Below are positions 32,073-42,863 of a DNA stretch of 64,000 nucleotides, in pieces. The notes beneath the pieces are model-generated. The model worked only from the letters and a program-made list of their open reading frames with translations. It was not told where the DNA came from and did not search any database. The number at the start of each line of letters is the position of its first letter. Position 1 is the first letter of the stretch. A program made the translations under genes and the position numbers. Origin of the DNA: Salvia splendens (Eukaryota > Streptophyta > Magnoliopsida > Lamiales > Lamiaceae); contig NC_056044.1 of the NCBI RefSeq assembly GCF_004379255.2, positions 10,766,001 through 10,830,000 on the forward strand, read 5' to 3'.

Positions 32073-32079
32073 ACGTGTC
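32073..32079 (+). promoter_or_regulatory. ABRE-like site upstream of the PPPDE gene
   Basis: ACGTGTC matches the abscisic-acid response core. It lies 63 bases upstream of the TATA box at 32136. Confidence 0.4.
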
Positions 32080-32095
32080 GTAACATAATTGGCAA

Positions 32096-32108
32096 GAAAA
32101 TTCTAGAA
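32096..32108 (+). promoter_or_regulatory. Heat-shock element
   Basis: GAAAATTCTAGAA is a perfect three-unit nGAAnnTTCnnGAA pattern, 28 bases upstream of the TATA box. Such sites bind heat-shock factors; activity here is inferred. Confidence 0.5.
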
Positions 32109-32135
32109 GTCTGGTGTATTCTCTTCCGTTCACAC

Positions 32136-32143
32136 TATATAAG
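32136..32143 (+). promoter_or_regulatory. TATA box of the PPPDE gene
   Basis: TATATAAG at a normal distance before a pyrimidine-rich leader exon that ends with CTTTCTTCAG/GTATGC near 32225, followed by a long leader intron. Confidence 0.55.
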
Positions 32144-33140
32144 CCTTAGTTTTCCAGACCTTCGAAATTTCGCTGCGAATATTATTTTCTGTCGGTTTTG
32201 TGGACATTCTTTCCTCTTTCTTCAGGTATGCTACATTGTGCTTCTTTTTTCTTATGTTTGGTTTCTTTAATTTATAACTTTGTTCGATTGACTGGATTTC
32301 CTCTCTGAAAATTGAAGCACTCGCACCTTCTTCTCTTCATTTTTGTATGGTTTATCCGAGATTTAATTTGTAATTGATGTACTTTTGAATAAAGATATTC
32401 AATGTGATTATAGATCAGATCAAATAGAAGCCTGGGCGTTTGTCTCGGAATTACTGTGGGGAATTGCGTATTAATGTGGATTTTTGAATAGAGATATTTA
32501 ATGTGATATAAATTTTGCGTTTTGGAGAAGTTAGGGGTAATAATCTTCTCAGTGTTAGTATTTTTATCGAATATAGTCTTAGAATTGGGCTAAAATTGCA
32601 AGTTGCGATTTGCTGGTTGACATTTTCTTGTGTTCCTATTGATGATGCTATAATAGATTGCCTAGATTAGTTATTTTATTTGTTTCAATATCTTTATCAT
32701 TTTGATTGATTCACATTCTGTTTCTGCCTAGATGATGTTTGATTTCTTGTTCATTAAGCTGCTATTATTTGGTTTATCCCCAATTTGGTGCATCTTTATG
32801 AAATATAGAAATTGGACATCAAACAGATAGACATCAGTGTTTTTGTATGCTTGCATATTATGGATCTACTTTGAAGCTTTTTGTACAGTTTTTGCTTGTA
32901 ATCTCTTTATGAACTTGCATTAATCTTTAGTTTGAAAGTTGTTTTTCCTTTAAAGTTTATACAATTTGATTGATAGTTCCAATAAGCTTTATGGTGCATT
33001 GGTGTTGTTTGTTACTAATATTCAGCATTACTGATTTGTTCCCTTTACATTCCCCTGAACCTAGCTTGATCTCAGTGTCTATATTTTTGTAGGTCAGCCT
33101 TTCATCCTATCTCAAGTATTTTTCAATTGGACTGGTGAAA

Positions 33141-34622
33141 ATGGCTGAGGTATGTCTTGTTAGACTGCATGTGATCTATTAGTGAATTCGTAATCATGAT
33201 CGACTAAAATGGGCAGCTGTGAAATGGTTTATAAGCTTACAACTTTTGTAAACATGCAGGATGGTTACAAGGTCTCTTTGAATGTTTATGACTTAAGCCA
33301 GGGCTTGGCCAGACAACTGTCTACAACATTTTTGGGGAAGCCTATTGAAGGCATATGGTAAGAAGGTTACAGTCTCAAAATGTTGAATTGGCTGTTGAAT
33401 GTGGATGCCTTGATGTTTCTTATCGCTAAAATTGTTATTGTGATTTTTCAGGCATACCGGAGTTGTTGTGTATGGTAATGAATACTATTTCGGAGGTGGC
33501 ATACAAAGTGCTCCAGCTGGTTCAACTCCATATGGGACACCGATTCGTGTGATAGATCTTGGCACGACGCATGTGCCTCAAGACGTATTTGAGGTGTACT
33601 TGGACGATATTGGTCCACGATACACAGCTGAAACTTACAGTTTGCTGACTCATAATTGCAACAACTTCAGTAATGAGGTTGCCCAGTTCCTGGTTGATGC
33701 TTCGATACCAGATTACATCTTGAATCTCCCAAATGAAGTTTTGAGTAGTCCGATGGGTGCTGTCATATGTAAGTCACTCCCCTATGATGATATATATGAT
33801 TTAGTCTCTCCTTTTTGTTCCCTTCTTTGAAATTTGCTTCCCATTCTCTCCCTACTTATTTGAATACTTAAGTAGTGACAGAATGTTTCCCTGATGAAAT
33901 GGGTTAATATAAGGCTTATGAGCTACAAAGCTAAGGAATTTGAAATTACTTTCTTAAGTATAACTATCATAAATGCATCGTGGTAGTCAGTTGATTCTTA
34001 CTAATAAAAGTTTTGAAGATGCTGTTTGCATAAGATTTGGTGCTAGGAAAGTACTAACTTTGAAAGCTTACATGCTAGCAAAACATGTGCTCTGTTTCAT
34101 GGTAGGAACCAAAAGTTTTAACACAACTAAAATTGAAGGAAGAAAAAGGCCTAAAGAAAATAACTACCGCGTAACGTTCTATATTTTTTTTGATGTGCAG
34201 TGCCAATGATACAGAATCTCGAGGGCACTTTGAGGGCCGGTGCAGTTCCCCAAGCTCCTCAGTTCAGGCATTCCGCGGTTGCTGGTTCAAAGCAGGCGGC
34301 AGTTTCTTCAAAGCCAGCTAATGGTAGTACCATCCAATTGACTAAGGCGAAAGTTGAGGATGATGCCAGGAAATCTGAAGCAGAATTAACAAAAGGTGTA
34401 GATGAACAGACGCAGACCAAAAAGGTGTCCTCTCCTAACGGAGCAGGAGGTGCTGTTGGTAGAGATCCACTCGGAGATGCTCGGAGCAAAGTCCAAGAGG
34501 AGATCAGCAATGAGTTTGCTGCAATTATGGCCACTGGGGATTTGCGTGCAAGTGAGGCGGCAGCTCTAGCAACTAGGAGAGTGATGCAGAGATACGGCCA
34601 TATGACCACAGCACAGAGTTGA
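33141..34622 (+). CDS. PPPDE thiol peptidase family protein (deSI-like)
   Basis: Member of the PPPDE/DeSI cysteine peptidase family, linked in other systems to SUMO or ubiquitin removal. Four coding exons (33141-33149, 33260-33357, 33452-33768, 34201-34622) join in frame to 281 residues. The ATG follows a leader intron with acceptor TTTTTGTAG at 33092. The domain spans about residues 5-150: [17 protein letters not shown], then [10 protein letters not shown] with the catalytic His, [10 protein letters not shown], and [11 protein letters not shown] with the catalytic Cys. The C-terminal tail is Lys/Glu/Ala-rich and unstructured, ending in a helical region [37 protein letters not shown] (conserved in plant homologues). 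The gene converges on the EamA pseudogene 257 bases downstream. It resembles Arabidopsis AT3G07090 by recall. Confidence 0.93.
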
Positions 34623-35043
34623 AGATTGAGAAGACTATTATTTTCCCATAAGATTTAGGAAAGCCATTCGTCCTGGGAATTGATATTTGGACCTTATTGC
34701 GATTATTACATAATACTATAATTTCTTAGTTTTACTTGGTTGACATATTGTTGTATGGAATCTTCACTATTTTAACATTTTACTATGCCCAACAGATAAC
34801 ACCAAACAGCTACTTTTTTTTTCTCTTGAAACGAAATAACTGTTTATATTACATGTATTATACTTTCCATAGCAAAAATCTATTTAGCAGCATCTGAAAG
34901 GTGATTGTGAGCATTTGTTGTATTTCTAGTCTGCAATTCAAGATGGGCTTCTCTAGTTGTTGAAAGAGTATCTGAAGGGAAATTAAGGCCAGTGAAACCA
35001 ATCAACACAGCAACAGCTCCAACGTAATCCAACGGATGAGGTG

Positions 35044-36514
35044 TGATAAGGCTAATTTCATGCATAGGTCTAGGGGGTAAATTCATACAATTATAAGGTC
35101 TAACACATGTTTTAAGCCAGATGTGTAGAAGAATTCACCAGGTCGAGGAACAGAGAACGTGGATTCCAAGGACCATGCAATTATGGTGAATGAGTGAACA
35201 AATTCGGAGGAAACAGCTAGACGGAGGGATCGTGAAGCTGAAGGGCAGAATGAAGATTTCTGCGAAGGTTTCTAGAAGATCCTACCGCGGCTATATAAGG
35301 AAGGAAGCATGCAATCTGGAGGGATCCTCTCGGTGGGGACCTCAGTAACATATTTAGTTTGCAGCTCACTCCACTTCTACACACTTTTGGGTTTTGATGG
35401 GGAAATTGTAGGGCAGTTCTGGGTCACTGGTTGCGAGTTAGTCGTCGGAGTAACACCGTCCCCGTGGAGGGCGAAGAAACAATTTAAATCGCTTTCATTT
35501 TAGTTTTCTGTCGTGAATTTCACCGAGCTTCGTCGTTCGGAGCTCGGCTTTTTTACTGTCGAATTGCTTTAGTTTATGAAATTTCTGTTTTCCGCCATTA
35601 CCGAGTTCTGTTGATTTCGATTATGGGTGTTCATTATTTTGCGTTTGTTGTAGTTGCTGAGTTGGGTGTTTGAGTTTTGTGTTGGTTGACGAGTTTGGTG
35701 AAATTGCTGGAATCTGGGGGTTGATCGAAGTAGATCTGGGTGAATCGGGAACCAGGGAGTTGATGTCGCTGGCTGCTTGGGTTCGGATGACTTGGATCCG
35801 GAGTGGATTGAGTTTCCGACGTTGGATCTGAAGAGTGATTGAGACTTATGCCTAACTTTCATGTTTTCATTTCATTCCGCCTAGTATACGTAGATCTGTT
35901 CTATTTCCGGTTGTTTGCAAGTTTCCGGCGTCTGAATTTTTACATTTTGTTTGAATCTCGGTATATGCTCTGTTTCTTCCATCTTCGTGTTTGATTTAGT
36001 TGATGTGATGCATGTCGTTGTCAGTTAGATGCTTTGTTAGTTCCGTACTTGATATTTCTGGAAGTTGGTTCCCAACCTTTAGTTGTGTCTGTTTAGCTAT
36101 AGTTGGTAATCGTTTGCTCTATCTAGGAAGTAGGTTTAAAATTCTGTAGTTCTAAGGATGTCGAAGCATGCCTGTTGTTTACAGTTTACTAGGTCTAGTG
36201 TCTAATTTTGCGCCTAGGTCTAGAAGTAGAATACATCAACCAAAGTTTGCGTGGCAGCAGTCGTTTTCTAACCAAAAAATCTCTAGATGTTTTCTTGCAC
36301 GTCCATCTTCGTGGGATCGACCCCTTGCTTCCCTATACTAGTCTATTGTATAACGGGTTGAGGGATCTTTGAAACGCAAGAGTTTGTGTGTCCATAGCTA
36401 GAGTCTTCCGTGTTGCCTTGAGTTCCTAGACCTAGTGTTCAGTGGATTCAGTTGACTTGGCAGCTCGATCTAGGAATTTATCATACACACGCTCACACGA
36501 CAGCAACGTTTTCA
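35044..36514 (+). repeat. Left LTR of the Athila-type element
   Basis: 1471 bp, beginning TGATAAGGC and ending CGTTTTCA. It lacks about 125 bases present near the start of the right LTR (between about 41292 and 41392). Short frames inside it are not genes. Confidence 0.88.
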
Positions 36515-36516
36515 TA

Positions 36517-36533
36517 TGGCGCCGTTGTCAGGG
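36517..36533 (+). promoter_or_regulatory. tRNA-Asp-type primer-binding site
   Basis: TGGCGCCGTTGTCAGGG, two bases after the left LTR. This is the usual start of minus-strand synthesis for Athila/Tat elements. Confidence 0.85.
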
Positions 36534-36616
36534 ATGGAAGGCATAACTTGTGATTGTGTCTAGAGAATTTTGGCGTACATAATTCTTAATTTTCTTTCTT
36601 TCTTTATTTTCAGTGT

Positions 36617-39600
36617 ATGAGCAGAGGCTCGCGGTTTGGATACTGTGGAGGCTCATCTGAGTGGAGGAACGATCAGTTTACTAGGCAAGTCAAGGACTCA
36701 GCATCTACAGTCACCACCAGATCGGGATTATCTACGGGAAATCCATTTCCGTTTGGTTCAAAAAGTGAAGAGGATTGGAACTCGTCAGGAGGGGAGGATC
36801 CTAAATCGTCTTCGGAAACAAGTACAGAGGAGGAAGAAACAGGGGTCATGGCGAACATAATCGATCTAGATCCGGAAATCGGCTCGCTCACTGCTCATCT
36901 AGACGGAGAGCCGGCTCAAGCTATAGTTATGAATCCGTGACAGAGGTCCATTGAGATCAAGACGAACGTGCTCGGCATCCTACCAACGTTCTCTGGGCGT
37001 AGGAATGAGTGTCCGTACGAGTTCCTAAATGAATTCAGCAAATTGTGTAGCATTTAGAAGTGGCCGAATGACGCAACAGAGGAAAACTATTGCTTGCGCG
37101 CAGTTCCTTTTGCCTTGAAGGGGGAAGCCAACACTTGGTTATTAAGGTTACCCCCGGATTCTATCAGTACATGGAGGGACTTTAAATTGGAATTCCTAGA
37201 TTACTTCTTTCCGTCGAACAAGACGAACGCTCTCAAGAAGGAGATCATAGAGTGCAAGCAGGAGTATGATGAGTCTCTGAGTCAATATTGGTCACGATTT
37301 AAGGGGTTGCTAGATGCCTGCCCGAACCATAGGATGATTGAGGCAGAGATTTACTATCTGTTTTATGAAGGCGCAAACCCTGAGTCAAAGGATTTGTTGA
37401 ACTCCTCGAGTGGAGGAAATTTTACAAAGAAGAGAGGAAGTGAAGCAAGAGAAATTCTGGGAAAGCTGATTGAGGCGAAAAAGGCATACGATAGCCCAAG
37501 GAATTTTGTGAAGAAAGGCTCAGCGTATGCGCTGAGGGAGCAGGATGAAGAGAGGGTAGAGGCAAGAATCGATAGGCTTGAGAAGGCACTGTTGAACGCC
37601 ATCGAGAAGACCACACCACCAACCTCACAAGAGAAGGAGAAACCTCCGGGTCTAGGAGATAGTCAGTTTCAGCGATATTATGGACCCCAGGAAGGAGAGT
37701 ACCCGGCTCAAGTTAATGCAATGGGGAGTTGGAATCCCGATGGAAGTTGGAATCCAGGGAGACAGCGAGATGCACCCTGGAGGAATCATCCCAATTTCAG
37801 ATGGTCGGACAACGACCAGAGCCAGCCAGCACCACAACAGAACATTCACTTTGTACCTCAACCGAAGAGGCAGAGTAACTGGTCTGGGAGAAATCAAGAG
37901 GGGCAGAGCAACTGGAATAGTCGGAACCAGAGAGATCATCCGAATTGGGGGAACAAGAACCAAAACCCTCAAGGGAATTCTTATGTACCACCACACCAGA
38001 GAAACTTCCAAACCACCTATCAAGGGCCAGGAAACCAGTTCAACAATAGTTCGGGAAGTCAAGGGAACATTCGCCAGAATAAAGCAAGTGGTTCGAATGC
38101 AGGTCCAGGGTCTAGTCAGTCCAATTCTAAAACACCGAGGAATCTGGATGAGATGGTGCATGACCTCGTAAGTTCTCAGCAGCATATGCAGAACAACTTG
38201 CAGTCGAACAATGACGTAGTCCACAAACTTCAGGACGCTCAGCAAGAGCAAAAGACAACATCGGATATGCTGGCAAAACAAATGTCGCAGATAGCTACTT
38301 CCTTGAGCGAGATGCGAGGGAATGAAGGCAAGATTCCTGCCTCAGTAAGGATGCCTGATAGAGCTAACATCAGTCTGATCACTTTAAGATCCGGAAAAGG
38401 GTATGAAGGTTCAGAGATAAGGACGAATGAGGAGACAAACCCCGCAGGAAGCAAATCTGAGGAAGCTTCGCTCCCGACCCCAACTAAGGTTCCTTTCGCC
38501 AAGGAACCTGCCGACCCTCCTTCGTCTAGCGAGTCTGATGAGGACGAAGTGCCTAAGGAGATATTGAACTTTGAGCCAGAAGAGGTCTGGCTAACCAAAC
38601 AGCTACTGGAAGCAATGAAGAAGTTTGAGGACCCCAAGAGAACTGCTACGTACAAGGAGAGATGTAGTTCTGGTAAGTTGGCAAAATCGGGAAAGAGGTA
38701 TGTGCGGGAGGAGTTGAAAGAAATAGCTTCTGACGACGAGTTCCGGCAGTATATAGATGCGATCGGGTTCGATTGGCTCCTGAAACACAGAGAAACAGAG
38801 GTGCCGACAGCTTTGGCATGAGAATTCTTTTCTACTTTCCGTTTGAAACCAACCACTGACTTGCATGCCGATTCTATCACTTTCCGCCTATTCACCGTGG
38901 AGTATGAAATGAGTATACGAGAATGGTCCCTCCGAATGGGACTGTTTATGCGTACGAAGGACGATGAAGGGCTATGGAATGATCGGGTGGTTGGAGCGCC
39001 GAAGTTTACACCCGGTTTCAAACCACAACCAGCTTGGGAATCCATCACCCACCCAAAGGTAGGACAGTTTAAAACAAGTGTTTCAAAGGGGTTTCATATT
39101 GAGAATCGCATACTCCGATTTGCTCAGACCTTCATCAGCTACAATCTCATAGGGACTGTGAACTCAGCCTTGACAACGGCGGATTTATACTTTACTTGGT
39201 GCATGGCCACGGGAGTAAGAGTGCATTTAGGCTACTGGTTAGCCCAGGCATGCCACCAAATGACTGCCAATCCTTCCCGACATATGTACACGTGTCACCT
39301 TTTATGGGCTTATCTTCAGAGGAACATAATACTGAAGATCGCCAAGTCAGCCCCTGAAGTGGTTAGGTGTGAGCCCCAGAAGCCTTTAACGTCGACTATT
39401 TTTTCAACAAAGAGCTGTTGTACATGCACGGGAAGGAGGTGTGTTTCTATGAAGTCGACCGGTAAAGCGAGAACCAGAAGTTGTCGAATCTACAGCTAAG
39501 ATTGAAGTTGAGGAGATGAGAAAGGAGATAGGATGGATGAGATCAGAAATTAGGATGGTCAGAGAGGAGATGGTGGCCCTACGGGGTAGTATGAAGGAGT

Positions 39601-39962
39601 TGGTGGGGATGTAGTCGACCAACAGTGGTCAGATGAAGGAGGCTGTCCAATTGATGATGATGATGACCAAATGGTTGAAGGAGAATTGCTCCGCGCCCCA
39701 GGCGATATTGACTACTGGACCCAGCACGGTGTCCACCCACCCTGGGCCAGGAAGTTCATCTCTACAGCGTCCTCCACCCGCGTCTAAACCCTTGCTAGCC
39801 TCGTCGGCATCAAAGTCCCTGACTGTGAAGAAGACATTGACCAGGCAACCGAGTGAGACAAAGCATGAGAAGCCGGATTCGCCAGCAAGAAAGAAAGCAA
39901 AAGTGACCCGACCTTACGTACCGTCCCTGTCTGGCTCCCGCGGGGGCCAGTCCGAGAATTAA
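36617..39962 (+). pseudogene. Athila gag fused to ATHILA ORF1-like domain, with nonsense mutations
   Basis: One frame runs from 36617 to about 39380 except for three stops: TGA at 36938, TAG at 37055 and TGA at 38819. A frameshift near 39380 moves the tail to the frame ending at 39962. The gag domain is at 37000-37500 (ILPTFSGRRNECPYEFL, GEANTWLLRLPPDSISTW, FPSNKT). An Asn/Gln-rich low-complexity linker fills 37700-38200. A plant-retroelement ORF1-type domain is at 38700-39350 (EFFSTFRLKPTTDLHADS-like start, ITFRLFTVEYEMSIREW, YLQRNI). A Ser/Pro/Lys-rich tail ends the frame. In autonomous relatives pol separates gag from this domain; here they are directly joined. Confidence 0.85.
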
Positions 39963-40072
39963 ATCCCCCATGAACATGTAACTTTTACTTTTCTGTTTTT
40001 CTTTTCTTCTTTCTTTTCATTTTATCTATGTTCTTTGCCCAGCATGCTTTATTCTGCATATATATGTTGTGC

Positions 40073-40363
40073 CTTCCCACGCTTAGCCCAATGTTTGATA
40101 TAAGTGTGCGAAGATGTTGTTTTTGTTCGCATGTTTTAGCTTTTGTCTGTTACACTTCTCCCACTTAGCCCGATGTTCGGGCTAAGTGTGAGAAGTTTTT
40201 GTTAATATAGCATGTGTTTGTTATTTGTGTTTTCTGTGTATATCTTCTCCCACTTAGCCCATTGCTTGGCCTAAGTGTGAGAAGATTGTTGTGTATATAC
40301 GTTCTGTTAGTTGATGTTTGGGTCTTCTCCACTTAGCCCAATTCTTAGTCTAAGTGTAAGAAG
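40073..40363 (+). repeat. Array of four hairpin units in the Athila 3' region
   Basis: Four imperfect palindromes at 40073-40113, 40155-40195, 40244-40284 and 40324-40363. Each has the form CTTCTCCCACTTAGCCC-loop-GGGCTAAGTGTGAGAAG, spaced 80-89 bases apart. The second unit is the best, with a stem of about 17 pairs (TGAGAAG against CTTCTCC has one mismatch). The loops and spacers differ while the stems are kept. Confidence 0.9.
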
Positions 40364-40838
40364 TTTGTGTTTTATTTATGTCTGAGATCTCTGTTTTGTT
40401 GTCACCACTAACTGCCGTGTTTTCCACCTCATTGGGATTGCTTGGGACAAGCATGAATGAAGTGGGAGGGGGAGAGCAGTTAGTGCAGTTAGTGTCAAGC
40501 ATGTAAATAATCTGTTAGGTCTAAGAGTCTGTAGTTTTTTTTTTTTAGGTTCTGTGTTTGTGTTCGCATGAGCTGGTGAATATAATAAGGCAAGATTCCC
40601 TTAGTGAGAGCAATTGAAGATAGGATGCATGTCAACTTTGAGGCTTTTTTCCTTAGTAAGATGAATTCGGTTTGAATGAAGTAAGGAAGATAGATGATGC
40701 CTTAGATGACCTAGTTGTGAAGCCCCACCATAAATGTGAGTTATAAGCCTATACATTGTGAGCTAACTTGTATAAAAGGGGCCGCCACTGAATGCTTAGG
40801 GAAAAGAGTCGTAAGGAGAGAAATAAAAATTGGGTTCT

Positions 40839-40948
40839 GGAGGTATAAGCTGGACGAAGTCCAGGAAATGAGGTATAAGCTGGACGAAGTCCAGGAAAGG
40901 AAGAAAATAAAAAATTTCGGAGGTATAAGCTGGACAAAGTCCATAGGA
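40839..40948 (+). repeat. Three tandem copies with TGGACGAAGTCCA palindrome
   Basis: GGAGGTATAAGCTGGACGAAGTCC-type units at about 40839, 40869 and 40919. The first two are adjacent; the third is 50 bases further with one change (ACAAAGTCC). Confidence 0.85.
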
Positions 40949-41270
40949 AAATAAAAAAAATGGTAGCAAAAGAAAAAATTCCTAAGGGCAGGAAACAGTA
41001 GTAACTTGACCCAGGAAGCAAAAAGGAGGACTGTAGGAAAGCGAAACTCTCATAACCCGATGCATCAGTGGTATAACATTAACTTAAGAGTGATTCGATC
41101 CTAACATCCCTGGTGAGGAATGAGTGATCGAGTGAATCCAATTATTGGGAAGTCCATAGGCTATCTTGACGAACTGACAGACCGTTTAAGTGAAAGAAGG
41201 GAGGACGAGGATTTGAAGACTGTAGACAATCAGATAGAACTTAAGCTTGTGGGGACGATCGCCTAAAAAT

Positions 41271-42863
41271 TGAAGCTAGTTAATGCTTATGTGTTTTTCT
41301 TTAAGTGTTTCGTTTTGAATCTGTAGTATGTCTAGGTCTAGTAATTGGAGTAGTGTTCGTGTCTTGTTTGTAGAGTCGTTCATGGGAACGGTGCATAGGT
41401 CTAGGGGGTAAATTCATACAATTATAAGGTCTAACAAATGTTTTAAGCCAGGTGTGTAGAAGAATTCACCATGTCGAGGAACAGAGAAGGTGGATTCCAA
41501 GGACCATGCAATTATGGTGAATAAGTGAGCAAATTCGGAGGAAACAGCTACACGGAGGGATCGTGAAGCTGAAGGGCAGAATGAAGATTTCTACGAAGGT
41601 TTCTAGAAGATCCTACCGCGCCTATATAAGGAAGGAAGCATGCAATCTGGAGGGATCCTCTCGGTGGGGACCTCAGTAACAGATTTAGTTTGCAGCTCAC
41701 TCCACTTCTACACACTTTTGGGTTTTGATGGGGAAATTGTAGGGCAGTTCTGGGTCACTGGTTGCGAGTTAGTCGTCGGAGTAACACCGTCCTCGTGGAG
41801 GGCAAAGAAACAATTTAAATCGCTTTCATTTTAGTTTTCTGTCGTGAATTTCACCGAGCTTCGCCGTTCGGAGCTCGACTTTGTTTACTGTCGAATTGCT
41901 TTAGTTTATGAAATTTCTGTTTTCCGCCATTACCGAGTTCGATTGATTTCGATTAAAGGTGTTCATTATTTTGCGTTTGTTGTAGTTGCTGAGTTGGGTG
42001 TTTGAGTTTTGTGTTGGTTGACGAGTTTGGTGAAATTGCTGGAATCTGGGGGTTGATCGAAGTAAATCTGGGTGAATCGGGAACCAGGGAGTTGATATCG
42101 CTTGCTGCTTTGGTTCGGATGACTTGGATCCGGAGTGGATTAAGTTTCCGACGTTGGATCTGAAGAGTGATTGAGACTTATGCCTAACTTTCATGTTTTC
42201 ATTTCATTCCGCCTATTATACGTAGATCTGTTCTATTTCCGGTTGTCTGCAAGTTTCCGGCGTCCGAATTTTTACATTTTGTTTAAATCTCGGTATATGC
42301 TCTATTTCTTCCATCTTCGTATTTGATTTAGTTGATGTGATGCATGTCGTTGTCAGTTAGATGCTTTGTTAGTTAGTTGCAGCTTTAATTCCGTACTTGA
42401 TATTTCTGGAAGTTGGTTCCCAACCTTTAGTTGTGTCTGTTTAGCTATAGTTGGTAATCGTTTGCTCTATCTAGGAAGTAGGTTTAAAATTCCGTAGTTC
42501 TAAGGATGTCGAAGCACTGCCTGTTGTTTACAGTTTACTAGGTCTAGTGTCTAATTTTGCGCATAGGTCTAGAAGTAGAATACCTCAACCAAAGTTTGCG
42601 TGGCAGCAGTCGTTTTCTAACCAAAAAATCTCTAGATATTTTCTTGCGCGTCCATCTTCGTGGGATCGACCCCTTGCTTCCCTATACTAGTCTATTGTAT
42701 AACGGGTTGAGGGATCTTTGAAACGCAAGAGTTTGTGTGTCCATAGCTAGAGTCTTCCGTTTCGCCTTGAGTTCCTGGACCTAGTGTTCAGTGGATTCAG
42801 TTGACTTGGCAGCTCGATCTAGGAATTTATCATACACACGCTTACACGACATCAACGTTTTCA
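41271..42863 (+). repeat. Right LTR of the Athila-type element
   Basis: It matches 35064-36514 closely from TGCATAGGTCTAGGGGG to CGTTTTCA. It also carries about 125 extra bases at its start, plus TTAGTTGCAGCTT near 42375 that the left copy lacks. The exact first base is uncertain by several bases. Confidence 0.8.

Larger units (their letters stand above)
35044..42863 (+). mobile_element. Athila/Tat-type LTR retrotransposon, 7.8 kb, gag and ORF1 without pol
   Basis: The complete element is flanked by AGGTG on both sides (35039-35043, 42864-42868), exactly inside exon C of the EamA gene. LTRs (35044-36514 and about 41271-42863) are nearly identical over 1.45 kb. TGGCGCCGTTGTCAGGG (36517-36533) is the tRNA-Asp-type primer-binding site typical of Athila/Tat. 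A purine tract (GCTTGTGGGGACGATCG, about 41245) precedes the right LTR. Protease, RT, RNase H and integrase are all absent, so the element is non-autonomous. Confidence 0.93.

Noticed and set aside
34880..35086. A separate 68-residue minus-strand gene
   Set aside because: Its sequence is the C-terminus of the EamA-type transporter cut off by the Athila insertion. The apparent start lies in LTR sequence.
35309..35862. Short proteins at 35309-35503 and 35569-35862 (and the same at 41640 and 41901)
   Set aside because: Both pairs are inside the two LTR copies and exist only because the LTRs are duplicated; no family signature.
40155..40195. MicroRNA precursor
   Set aside because: The stem is only about 17-20 pairs, repeated four times inside a retroelement, and much shorter than plant precursors. 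Kept only as a structural repeat.
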